NCBI RefSeq assembly: GCF_001648895.1
Contig: NZ_LXUF01000001.1
Location: 1,161,726 to 1,225,725, forward strand
Length of the DNA stretch: 64,000 nucleotides
Direction of reading: 5' to 3'
Source of the DNA: Methylovorus sp. MM2
Lineage (GTDB): Bacteria > Pseudomonadota > Gammaproteobacteria > Burkholderiales > Methylophilaceae
Positions 40,336 to 46,371 of the stretch are shown here, piece after piece (the first letter of the stretch is position 1; every line of letters starts with the position of its first letter). Under the pieces are notes generated by a model. It was not told the origin of the DNA. It did not search any database and saw nothing but the letters and a program-made list of their open reading frames with translations. The translations under genes and the position numbers were made by a program.

Positions 40336-42006
40336 ATAGCAATCATAGAAGACATTGACCCCGTTAAAGCGGACTTTAGAAACTTCTTGTACCTCGTTTG
40401 GAAACACTTAAACCTTCCTGACCCAACACCAATTCAATATGACATTGCACATTATCTCCAACACGCACCTAAGCGCTGTGTTATTGAGGCTTTCCGAGGT
40501 GTTGGCAAATCTTGGATTACTTCAGCCTTCGTATGCTGGCTCTTGCTCCGTGACCCACAGACTAAAATACTTGTGGTGTCAGCTTCAAAGGGGCGTTCGG
40601 ATGACTTCAGTTCATTCACTAAGCGTCTTATCGCTGATATGCCTGAGCTACAGCACCTTATCCCTAAGGACGGACAGCGTGACTCAATGGTCGCCTTCGA
40701 TGTGGCACCAGCTCTTAACTCTCACGCACCTTCAGTTAAATCCTTAGGTATCACAGGGCAGCTTACAGGGTCACGAGCTGACGTAATCATTGCCGATGAC
40801 ATTGAAGTAGCCAATAACTCCTTAACTCAGATGCTCCGCGATAAGCTGAGTCAGTCTATTAAAGAGTTTGATGCCTTACTTACGACTAAACCTGAAGCTC
40901 GAATCATCTATCTAGGTACGCCTCAGACTGAAATGTCGGTCTATAACTCACTCCCTGAGCGTGGCTATGAGGTACGTATCTGGACAGCTAGGTTCCCAAA
41001 TCCTAGCCAGATTGAAAAGTACATGGGAAGGGTAGCACCTTACATTACTGACGCTTTAGATAGAGACCCTGCACTAGCAGGTAAGACTTCAGACCCTAAG
41101 CGATTCACTGACATTGACTTAATGGAACGTGAGGCCTCTTACGGTCGTTCCGGCTTTGCCCTTCAGTTCATGATGGACACCAGCTTAAGTGATGCTGATA
41201 GGTATCCTCTGAAGTTAATCGACCTATTAATCTTTGACATTGATCGTGACGTAGCCCCAGTTAAACTTACATGGGCTGGCTCTCCTGAGTACACCATTCC
41301 GACACTTCCAAGTGTTGGCTTCATTGGCGACCGATACCAGCGCCCAATGTTTAGCTCCAAGGAGTTTACTGACTTCCAAGGTTCGGTAATGTCTATCGAC
41401 CCTTCAGGCCGGGGAGCCGATGAGACAGGGTATGCAGTAGTGAAGATGCTTAACGGTATGCTGTATTGTCCTGTAGCTAGTGGCTTCAAAGGGGGATATG
41501 ACGATGAAACACTCAAGTCCCTTGCACTCGTAGCTAAGAACCAGAAGGTTAACCTCATCATCATTGAGTCTAACTTCGGTGATGGTATGTTCACTAAGCT
41601 ATTCACACCTTGGTTAGCTAAAGTGGGCTATACGTGTACGACCATAGAAGAACGTTCGGTAGGGCAGAAGGAGAGGCGTATCATTGATACTCTGGAGCCT
41701 GTATTGAATCAGCATAGGCTGGTGGTTAGTGAGAACGTAGCCAAGGAAGACCTTAAGACTGAAGACCCTAGGTATCAGCTTATGTTTCAGCTCACACGTA
41801 TCACTAAGGACAGAGGCTCTCTTGTCAAAGATGACAGACTCGATGCTCTAGCTATCGCTGTGAAGTATTGGGTCGAGCAGATGGATAAGGATACCTCCAC
41901 CAGCTTAGATGAGTACAAGACTCGAATGCTTGAAGAAGAGCTTGAGAGATTCGCAGACACCGTGTTCGGTCATTCAGATCATTCCCTCACATGGGCTAAT
42001 GCTTAA
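40336..42006 (+). CDS. Terminase large subunit, T7 gp19-like, AUA start
   Basis: The protein (556 aa from the proposed start) has the packaging ATPase with Walker A FRGVGKSWITSAF, Walker B VIIADDIEV and coupling motif IYLGTPQTE. The RNase H-fold nuclease has SIDPSGRGADETGYAV, IIESNFGDGMF and DDRLDALAIAV. Homology to gp19 extends upstream of the first TTG (40387) through DFRNFLYLVWKHLNL. From the upstream stop to that TTG there is no ATG, GTG or TTG. AUA at 40336, six bases after AAAGGA (40324-40329), is the best start; TTG 40387 would lose about 17 conserved residues. Confidence 0.93.
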   Translation: MAIIEDIDPVKADFRNFLYLVWKHLNLPDPTPIQYDIAHYLQHAPKRCVIEAFRGVGKSWITSAFVCWLLLRDPQTKILVVSASKGRSDDFSSFTKRLIADMPELQHLIPKDGQRDSMVAFDVAPALNSHAPSVKSLGITGQLTGSRADVIIADDIEVANNSLTQMLRDKLSQSIKEFDALLTTKPEARIIYLGTPQTEMSVYNSLPERGYEVRIWTARFPNPSQIEKYMGRVAPYITDALDRDPALAGKTSDPKRFTDIDLMEREASYGRSGFALQFMMDTSLSDADRYPLKLIDLLIFDIDRDVAPVKLTWAGSPEYTIPTLPSVGFIGDRYQRPMFSSKEFTDFQGSVMSIDPSGRGADETGYAVVKMLNGMLYCPVASGFKGGYDDETLKSLALVAKNQKVNLIIIESNFGDGMFTKLFTPWLAKVGYTCTTIEERSVGQKERRIIDTLEPVLNQHRLVVSENVAKEDLKTEDPRYQLMFQLTRITKDRGSLVKDDRLDALAIAVKYWVEQMDKDTSTSLDEYKTRMLEEELERFADTVFGHSDHSLTWANA

Positions 42007-42058
42007 CACCTAAGGTAACACTTAGAGTCACACCCAAAGTAACACCATAAGATACACC
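42005..42058 (-). repeat. Dyad repeat array after terminase (reverse orientation)
   Basis: On the minus strand the stretch reads as four units, GGTGTATCTT, GGTGTTACTTT, GTGTGACTCT and AAGTGTTACCTTAGG, spaced about one helical turn. They belong to the same family as the units after P1 and around P3. Confidence 0.55.
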
Positions 42059-42134
42059 CTAGGCTCGCGCTAAGGCCTCTACGACTGATTATTTATAGTC
42101 AGCTAGAGGTTTGCCTAGGGTGTATCTTTTTTTT
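42051..42134 (+). terminator. Large hairpin terminator at the end of the late region
   Basis: GATACACCCTAGGC (42051-42064) pairs perfectly with GCCTAGGGTGTATC (42113-42126). An inner CCTCTA/TAGAGG stem (42076-42081/42104-42109) and a GACT/AGTC stem lie within, and eight T follow. The 14-bp outer stem is the longest in the prophage and should stop transcription at the end of the late genes; it could also form a cruciform. Confidence 0.85.
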
Positions 42135-42186
42135 CATTCCTTAGTGTTGGGACACTTAAGGTATTCCCCAATGTACTCATGGAGTT

Positions 42187-42224
42187 ATTACACTATAGGG
42201 GGATAAACACCCACTGTAGGAGTA
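42187..42224 (+). promoter_or_regulatory. Candidate phage promoter P4 with an upstream second core
   Basis: ATAAACACCCACTGTAGGA (from 42203) is identical to P3 over 19 bases. Fifteen bases upstream, ACACTATAGGGGG repeats the T7 core CACTATAGGG itself. In T7 a promoter near the right end (phi-OR) serves replication and packaging, and P4 is in the equivalent place. Confidence 0.7.
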
Positions 42225-42245
42225 TGTATATATCTTATAGTGTAT

Positions 42246-42300
42246 AACTATAAGTGTTACCTATAGTGTTACTTAAGGTGTAACACTAAGTGTATGCTTA
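42246..42300 (+). repeat. Dyad repeat array downstream of P4
   Basis: Units AAGTGTTACCTA, TAGTGTTACTTAAGG, GTGTAACACTAAG and AGTGTATGCTTAG follow each other without spacers. This is the same arrangement as the units after P1. Confidence 0.55.
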
Positions 42301-42363
42301 GATCACACTACAGATACTTATAGTGTGACTGTACCTCTCCTTAGTCTTTGCTTGAATTATTAA

Positions 42364-42573
42364 TTAGCAACCTGATAAGAAGTAAGTCCTGATATTAGTA
42401 TCACCTATAGGCTTAGAATCTACAGCACACACTTTAGTATCCCCATTGTGAGTGTTAGTGATAACGATTAGGCCATTACTGTAGGTAGACTGATAGCTAG
42501 CTTGAGGGCTGAACACCCATAGTGCTAGTATGATCGCTATAGTTGAACCGAGAATAGCTTGAGGTGTTGTCAT
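42364..42573 (-). CDS. Lone leftward small exported/membrane protein (69 aa)
   Basis: The only credible leftward gene of the prophage. It begins at ATG 42573 behind AGGGGAAC (minus strand). An N-terminal membrane helix or signal sequence (ILGSTIAIILALWVFSPQA) is followed by a 45-residue domain with two cysteines (TKVCAVDSKP and the C-terminal SGC) that could form a disulphide outside the cytoplasm. Being opposite to the lytic transcripts, it may be expressed in the lysogen, for example as a superinfection-exclusion protein. No family was recognised. Confidence 0.55.
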   Translation of the reverse strand: MTTPQAILGSTIAIILALWVFSPQASYQSTYSNGLIVITNTHNGDTKVCAVDSKPIGDTNIRTYFLSGC

Positions 42574-42604
42574 TAGTTGTTCCCCTAGTTGTTAATGGGA
42601 AATA

Positions 42605-42617
42605 TTTTACAGTAAAA
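42605..42617. promoter_or_regulatory. Palindrome upstream of the leftward gene
   Basis: TTTTAC-A-GTAAAA is a perfect 6-1-6 dyad about 32 bases before the leftward start codon, in an AT-rich stretch suited to a promoter. It differs from the TAAGTGTTACTTA family. Candidate operator only. Confidence 0.35.
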
Positions 42618-42619
42618 AT

Positions 42620-43063
42620 GTGAAACCCTATACGACCGTTGCGGCGCGGAATAAACCCCCCTCTGCCCCTCACCGTTTTGACCCCTTGGCACAGGCATTC
42701 CGTCTCACTTTGGTCTCACTTACGTCACACTAGATGCATAAGCCCATGATTTAAAAGGCCTCGCACTGGATAAAGTGTCCAGTTAGTAGGGCATAAGGTA
42801 ACACTAATCACTATATCTTGTGGTTTACCTTGAGTGTTACCACTATATATTGTGCTTTATTGTTCTATATCCCATTATATCTATTTTTTTTCTTATCTAT
42901 ATATAGTATGCACACCTAATGTCACACTATCACCAACACCACCAGCCATCACCTCTAGCGCAATCTGTACCTCAATCACCATAGACAACACGGTCAGCCA
43001 GCTATTGATTGCCTGTATTGTTGCTTAAATGACACACCAAGTATTCTCTAAGTAATAATTAAC
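42620..43063. other. AT-rich non-coding stretch, presumed virion-end junction
   Basis: No supported gene. It contains an ACTGGA/TCCAGT inverted repeat (42765-42783), dyad-type units near 42794 and 42832, and two CACTATAT-TTGTG direct repeats (42809-42823 and 42841-42855, two differences) 32 bases apart. Early sequence around 42640-42710 is C-rich and unlike the rest. In T7 gene order this interval separates the last and first virion genes, so the packaging cut and terminal repeat are expected here; I cannot place the cut. Confidence 0.45.
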
Positions 43064-43092
43064 TTGTGCATTAACTATTCTTTATGTAATAC
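43064..43092 (+). promoter_or_regulatory. Host-type (sigma-70) early promoter
   Basis: TTGTGC (43064-43069), a 17-base spacer and TAATAC (43087-43092) make the best sigma-70 promoter seen in the prophage. It lies just before the early gene run, as the host-polymerase promoters of T7 do. Confidence 0.6.
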
Positions 43093-43114
43093 TTGAATCT
43101 CAGTAACACGAAAC

Positions 43115-43133
43115 GACCTTAAAGGGTCTTTTT
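43115..43133 (+). terminator. Short attenuator-like hairpin after the early promoter
   Basis: GACC (43115-43118) pairs with GGTC (43125-43128), followed by TTTTT. The stem is only four pairs, so it is a weak terminator or pause site about 15-30 bases past the expected start of transcription. Confidence 0.35.
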
Positions 43134-43166
43134 ATCGGTTCTTACTATTACTTAGGGAATACTTAA

Positions 43167-43289
43167 ATGACTACACAGACAGTTAAACACCTACAAGCCC
43201 AATGCGGAACGTTCGCTATTGCTAAACACTTAAAGAGCCAAGGCTATCCGCTGTATATGGCTATCCACTTACTAGCTAAGAAAGGTTAA
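43167..43289 (+). CDS. Early small phage protein (40 aa)
   Basis: First gene after the host-type promoter, ATG 43167 with AGGGA upstream. The peptide is helical and basic (TVKHLQAQCGTFAIAKHLKS, then GYPLYMAIHLLAKKG). The next gene starts two bases after its stop. Function unknown; a host take-over peptide is plausible from position. Confidence 0.6.
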   Translation: MTTQTVKHLQAQCGTFAIAKHLKSQGYPLYMAIHLLAKKG

Positions 43290-43291
43290 TC

Positions 43292-43504
43292 ATGTCATTC
43301 ATATTTATTATTAAACCCAATGTACCAACGCTGCCCGATGTTATCGGCGTAAAGCTAGGGGAGAAAGGCTACTGGGATTTCACAGGGTATGAGCCTGACG
43401 TGTTGCCTGAGGATGTAGCAGATAGTGCTTACTGTGGTTCTTTGTTTGGATGGGACGTCCCTGCCGCTCGCGTTGCAAAGAAGTATGCCGAGGCTAACCA
43501 ATGA
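43292..43504 (+). CDS. Early hypothetical protein (70 aa)
   Basis: Beta-type N-terminus (FIFIIKPNVPTLPDVIGVKL), then an acidic middle (GYEPDVLPEDVADSAYCGSL) and a basic helical end. The stop overlaps the next ATG (ATGA). No family was recognised. Confidence 0.6.
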   Translation: MSFIFIIKPNVPTLPDVIGVKLGEKGYWDFTGYEPDVLPEDVADSAYCGSLFGWDVPAARVAKKYAEANQ

Positions 43505-43614
43505 GCAAGAGACCTAACCAAATTAACCGTGAGGCAACTGACGGCGCTTTTATCGGGATGGTGCTGTTTATTATTGTCCCTCTCATTTTGATGTACTTAG
43601 CAATAACTTATTAA
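43501..43614 (+). CDS. Early single-pass membrane peptide (37 aa)
   Basis: ATGA overlap with the previous gene. A basic N-terminus (SKRPNQINREATDG) is followed by one membrane helix (FIGMVLFIIVPLILMYLAIT). The position in the early region suggests a membrane-directed effect on the host cell, but no homologue is recognised. Confidence 0.6.
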   Translation: MSKRPNQINREATDGAFIGMVLFIIVPLILMYLAITY

Positions 43615-43627
43615 GGATTCTACGATC

Positions 43628-43867
43628 ATGAGCAACACATATAACGGCTGGACTAACCGCGAAACATGGCTAATAAACGTATGGTTTGCCCCTGAATCGA
43701 AGGCTGACGTTCAAAACGCTAGAGAGCAAATCGAATCAGATATTGAAGGCATCCCTCAGTATCTTCAGGACTTCGTCAACGATAGTGCAATCAACTGGGA
43801 TGAACTTGAAGCTCATTTTGAGGATGATGCTGAAGAGTCTGAGGAAGAAGAAGCGGAGCCGGATTAG
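43628..43867 (+). CDS. Early acidic NGWTNRETW protein (79 aa)
   Basis: The N-terminal NGWTNRETWLINVWF is the hallmark of a widespread small phage domain (DUF7249-type) of unknown role. The C-terminal half is extremely acidic (EAHFEDDAEESEEEEAEPD). Such acidity in an early protein recalls DNA mimics like T7 Ocr, but the fold here is unknown. Confidence 0.7.
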   Translation: MSNTYNGWTNRETWLINVWFAPESKADVQNAREQIESDIEGIPQYLQDFVNDSAINWDELEAHFEDDAEESEEEEAEPD

Positions 43868-43870
43868 TTC

Positions 43871-43890
43871 GCCTAAATGTATTCCCTAAG
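43871..43890 (+). repeat. 20-bp exact repeat shared with 9862-9881
   Basis: GCCTAAATGTATTCCCTAAG occurs identically here and at 9862-9881, each directly behind a gene end. Related sequence is at 43043-43064 and, inverted, at 43151-43167. It may be a regulatory or recombination motif. Confidence 0.5.
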
Positions 43891-43912
43891 GAATAGTTCA
43901 GGGTGGCAATTT

Positions 43913-43941
43913 AAGCCTCTCACCAGCAACACGAGGGGCTT
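43913..43941 (+). terminator. Hairpin of the GGGGCTT family between early genes
   Basis: AAGCCTCTC (43913-43921) pairs with GAGGGGCTT (43933-43941). The arms match those of the hairpins at 7385 and 16072, but no T-run follows, so termination may be weak; it could instead be an RNA processing or stability element. Confidence 0.4.
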
Positions 43942-43978
43942 ATGTGGCAATCCTGCCAAGTTGAAAGAGAGGTACGAA

Positions 43979-44212
43979 ATGACGGAAAACAGACCTTCCT
44001 TGTACACACAGGCAAACAGTCTTTGTAACGAGATTGACGGCTTGATGGTTGATGCTTCCAAAGCCCTTGCGGGGTATCCATGCCGGAGAGAGTTTGAAGG
44101 CTTAGGAAAACTTCAGGAGGCCTTTACAGCAGCTTCAAGAGCTAGGGGCTTACTACTAGAGGCTGAAAAGGTGCTTAACAGTTCCACACTTCTTAAGGGG
44201 GTACCGGAATGA
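43979..44212 (+). CDS. Early hypothetical protein (77 aa)
   Basis: The frame is open from 43877, but the ATG at 43979 follows GAGAGG and the upstream part overlaps a hairpin. The protein is helical with an amphipathic middle (YTQANSLCNEIDGLMVDASK, FTAASRARGLLLEAEKVL). The stop overlaps the next ATG. Function unknown. Confidence 0.55.
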   Translation: MTENRPSLYTQANSLCNEIDGLMVDASKALAGYPCRREFEGLGKLQEAFTAASRARGLLLEAEKVLNSSTLLKGVPE

Positions 44213-44439
44213 TTAAAGCCATTGACCTGCGATTCTTTTCTCATTGCTTTAACGAGCAGGGAGAGCAGGAGATTGTGGAGGTTACTGAAGCCCAGTTTCT
44301 AGCACTTAAGGAGACACCTAACGCTTCAATCTCATACGCAAGGCACTCAGTACACACCAACGGAGTGCGACAAGTTTGTTTAACAGTGGACGTGGAAGAC
44401 TGCCCACATTTAGAGGATTTAGAAAGGTTCAAATCATGA
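44209..44439 (+). CDS. Early hypothetical protein (76 aa)
   Basis: ATGA overlaps on both sides. It reads IDLRFFSHCFNEQGEQEIVE and then VTEAQFLALKETPNASISY, a mixed alpha/beta protein with three cysteines and an acidic end. No family was recognised. Confidence 0.6.
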   Translation: MIKAIDLRFFSHCFNEQGEQEIVEVTEAQFLALKETPNASISYARHSVHTNGVRQVCLTVDVEDCPHLEDLERFKS

Positions 44440-44579
44440 GATTCAAATTCGAAGTGACAACACCTAATGGGACGCTTAAAGGCTATCGTTTCGCGGACTC
44501 CTTAAGCCAAGTATCGGGCTGGCTCTGGAAGTTACGCCCTAACGCAATCTGTGTGCATGTGAAGAAGGTGACAGCATGA
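44436..44579 (+). CDS. Early small basic protein (47 aa)
   Basis: The frame is open from 44376, but the ATG at 44436, overlapping the preceding TGA, is the natural start. The product (RFKFEVTTPNGTLKGYRFAD, then PNAICVHVKKV) is beta-rich and basic. The stop overlaps the next ATG. Confidence 0.55.
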   Translation: MRFKFEVTTPNGTLKGYRFADSLSQVSGWLWKLRPNAICVHVKKVTA

Positions 44580-44806
44580 GCCAACGATACAGAGTAAGCC
44601 AGTACGCCTATGTGACTGTATACGTTGACGCTGACAGCCCTGAAGAGGCTTGCAGATTGATAGCTGACAGATACATCGAGCTAAAGGCGACTTGCTCAGG
44701 TGAAGAGCTGGAAGCGGATTTAAGCGACTGCATGGGCTTTGATGTAGATGAGGCTGACAACCCTAACAGCGAATCAGACACCTTGTACGAAGGAAAGGAC
44801 TTCTAG
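44576..44806 (+). CDS. Early acidic hypothetical protein (76 aa)
   Basis: ATGA overlap with the gene before. The opening RYRVSQYAYVTVYVDADSPE, then EACRLIADRYIE, has the beta-beta-alpha look of small phage regulators. The second half is acidic (DVDEADNPNSESDTLYEG). Function unknown. Confidence 0.6.
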   Translation: MSQRYRVSQYAYVTVYVDADSPEEACRLIADRYIELKATCSGEELEADLSDCMGFDVDEADNPNSESDTLYEGKDF

Positions 44807-44808
44807 CC

Positions 44809-44982
44809 GTGAAACACCTATTCGTAATGGTTCAAATCCCATCAACAAAGGCGTGGAGGTACGTTAAAGATTCACCTGAAGGCATACGCGAAGGTATCTA
44901 TTGCATCAACGGCCTTCAAGGGGCTGAAGCACTGGAAAGATGCCGAGCTTTATACCCAATGCTTACTTTTGAATTGCGGTAA
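44809..44982 (+). CDS. Early hypothetical protein (57 aa), GTG start
   Basis: GTG at 44809 is two bases after the previous stop, with AGGAAAGG upstream. The protein reads VMVQIPSTKAWRYVKDSPEG, then YCINGLQGAEALERCRALY. Compact spacing and good ribosome site support translation; no family was recognised. Confidence 0.55.
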   Translation: MKHLFVMVQIPSTKAWRYVKDSPEGIREGIYCINGLQGAEALERCRALYPMLTFELR

Positions 44983-45066
44983 TTGAGTCCTTCACTCGAT
45001 ACGCCTTAAGCAAACACTTAGGGCTTATCAGGGGAATGTCTCCCACGATCACCGGAAAGGATATTT

Positions 45067-45321
45067 ATGGTTGATTTAGACGGACAAGCAATCCCTGTGT
45101 CTGTACCCAAGAAGTTAGCAGCGCTGGTTGCCTATTGGGACGATGAAAGGGGAATAGGTAACAGCCTGATAGTTACCACTAAAGAGGGGTTCGCTTTTGA
45201 CCCCAATGAGAAAGAGCATGTAAGAGGTTTCGACACAGTTAAGGAAGCTATAACAGACCTTCACGATGTTGTGCCATGCACATGTGCCGAATGTTTAAAA
45301 CCACAAGGGAGTAACACATGA
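45067..45321 (+). CDS. Early hypothetical protein (84 aa)
   Basis: Good GGAAAGG ribosome site. The protein contains IPVSVPKKLAALVAYWDDER and VTTKEGFAFDPNEKEHVRGF; its end has a CTCAEC cysteine cluster that could bind metal. The stop overlaps the next ATG (ATGA). Between it and the previous gene lie 84 bases without features. Confidence 0.6.
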   Translation: MVDLDGQAIPVSVPKKLAALVAYWDDERGIGNSLIVTTKEGFAFDPNEKEHVRGFDTVKEAITDLHDVVPCTCAECLKPQGSNT

Positions 45322-45413
45322 ACGAATCACTACTAAACGAATTGGCCTCTGAGGGTGCTGATGAATTAATCGAAGCTATCAAAGAGGGTACAACCAATGT
45401 TTGCCTCGGCTGA
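45318..45413 (+). CDS. Early 31-residue peptide
   Basis: A short acidic peptide (NESLLNELASEGADELIEAI) coupled to its neighbours: ATGA overlap before and a 17-base overlap with the next gene. Real translation is likely from this packing but unproven. Confidence 0.4.
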   Translation: MNESLLNELASEGADELIEAIKEGTTNVCLG

Positions 45414-45645
45414 AGTGACTGAGGTAAGGCACCTAAAGAAACACGATGTGGTTATGCATCAAGGGCTACGAAAGACTGTGGAAACAGTTATGCATCCTGA
45501 AGATTCACCCATCGTGCGCCTGTACTTCAAGGAGCCGCAATACAAATACTTTGAGGCAGAGGCATCAACCCGAATAGTTACGGTGCCTAAGGAGCTTCCA
45601 GCGCCTAAGAAGCGGTACCCATCCATCATGCAATCTAACGTATAA
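45397..45645 (+). CDS. Early hypothetical protein (82 aa)
   Basis: Basic, beta-rich protein (EVTEVRHLKKHDVVMHQGLR, IVRLYFKEPQYKYFEAEAST) with an SH3-like feel. Starts inside the preceding 31-residue gene behind AAAGAGGG. No family was recognised. Confidence 0.55.
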   Translation: MFASAEVTEVRHLKKHDVVMHQGLRKTVETVMHPEDSPIVRLYFKEPQYKYFEAEASTRIVTVPKELPAPKKRYPSIMQSNV

Positions 45646-45655
45646 AGGGCACCAC

Positions 45656-45850
45656 ATGAAACTAACTGTTATAGCTTTAGCCTTGATACTATCCGCTTGT
45701 GTCTCCACACCTAACTACGAGTGTGCAGCATGGGAGGCGCACGAGGAAACACAAACAATCCAGATAGGCTCAGGGGCTAACTACAATCGGGTGGATTTTC
45801 CGAAGGTAGAAGGTAAGCACTGCGTTAAATGGTCAAAGATTGGCAAGTAA
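45656..45850 (+). CDS. Small lipoprotein (64 aa)
   Basis: A signal peptide ending in the lipobox LSAC (Cys15) makes this a lipoprotein. The mature part has two further cysteines (YECAAWEA and KHCVKWSK), probably forming a disulphide. Phage lipoproteins of this size serve superinfection exclusion, conversion or as outer-membrane spanins. The early/regulatory location argues for an exclusion or conversion role rather than lysis. Ends before the regulator region. Confidence 0.65.
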   Translation: MKLTVIALALILSACVSTPNYECAAWEAHEETQTIQIGSGANYNRVDFPKVEGKHCVKWSKIGK

Positions 45851-45880
45851 CACCAAGATAGTAAAGTAACAGGGGGAGTT

Positions 45881-45968
45881 AGTGTAGCGATTTTACACTG
45901 GGACAAAGTGAGTGATGGGGAGTCCCGAAGGGTTATGAATTGCGATAGAATCAATACCTCAGGGTATT
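45881..45968 (+). promoter_or_regulatory. Regulatory region of the MarR-like gene with two dyads
   Basis: Two inverted repeats lie upstream of the regulator: AGTGTA/TACACT (45881-45886/45894-45899) and AATACC-TCAG-GGTATT (45953-45968). The second is a 16-bp palindrome of the size bound by MarR dimers and lies in an AT-rich stretch (CATAAT at 45982) likely to hold the promoter, so autoregulation is plausible. Confidence 0.45.
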
Positions 45969-46002
45969 TAATAATTTAAAGCATAATAAAAGGGACTTCA
46001 TT

Positions 46003-46356
46003 ATGAATACAAAGTTATTGCGTATCGTCATCGACTCACTAGAGGCACTTAAGGATGAAACAGGACGTGAAGACCTTAGGTTGCCTTTAGTTCTCACCTT
46101 GCTACACGTAGCGGATAGAAAAGAAGTGTCACACCAAGAACTGAGCAAGTTAACACGGGTATCTCAATCAGCGACAGCTAAGAATCTGATGACGCTAGGA
46201 GAGGGTACACCAGCTAAGGGATTGGAAGGTTTTGGGCTAGTAGATTCATTTGAAGACCCATTAGAGCGCCGGAGAAAGCTGGCAAGATTAACAACCAAAG
46301 GAAAGGAGGTAATGAAGGCAATAGAAACTAAAGCCGGAAGGTTCATCAACGCTTAA
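46003..46356 (+). CDS. MarR-like winged-helix regulator, candidate lysogeny control
   Basis: The 117-aa protein has the MarR core. Helices RLPLVLTLLHVADRKEVSHQ, recognition helix region LTRVSQSATAKNLMTLGEG and a wing reading DPLERRRKLARLTTKGKEV, where the DxRRR-like pattern contacts DNA, are all visible. It lacks part of the long terminal dimerisation helices and is slightly short for the family (about 140). It lies 15 bases before the integrase gene and is the only recognisable one-component repressor in the prophage. A palindrome upstream suggests autoregulation. Confidence 0.75.
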   Translation: MNTKLLRIVIDSLEALKDETGREDLRLPLVLTLLHVADRKEVSHQELSKLTRVSQSATAKNLMTLGEGTPAKGLEGFGLVDSFEDPLERRRKLARLTTKGKEVMKAIETKAGRFINA

Positions 46357-46371
46357 ACATAGGAGGTATTT

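Noticed and set aside
42834-43028. 64-aa rightward reading frame in the terminal region
   Set aside because: AT-rich, Tyr/Ile/Ser low-complexity product with no ribosome site, spanning repeats; looks like a chance frame.
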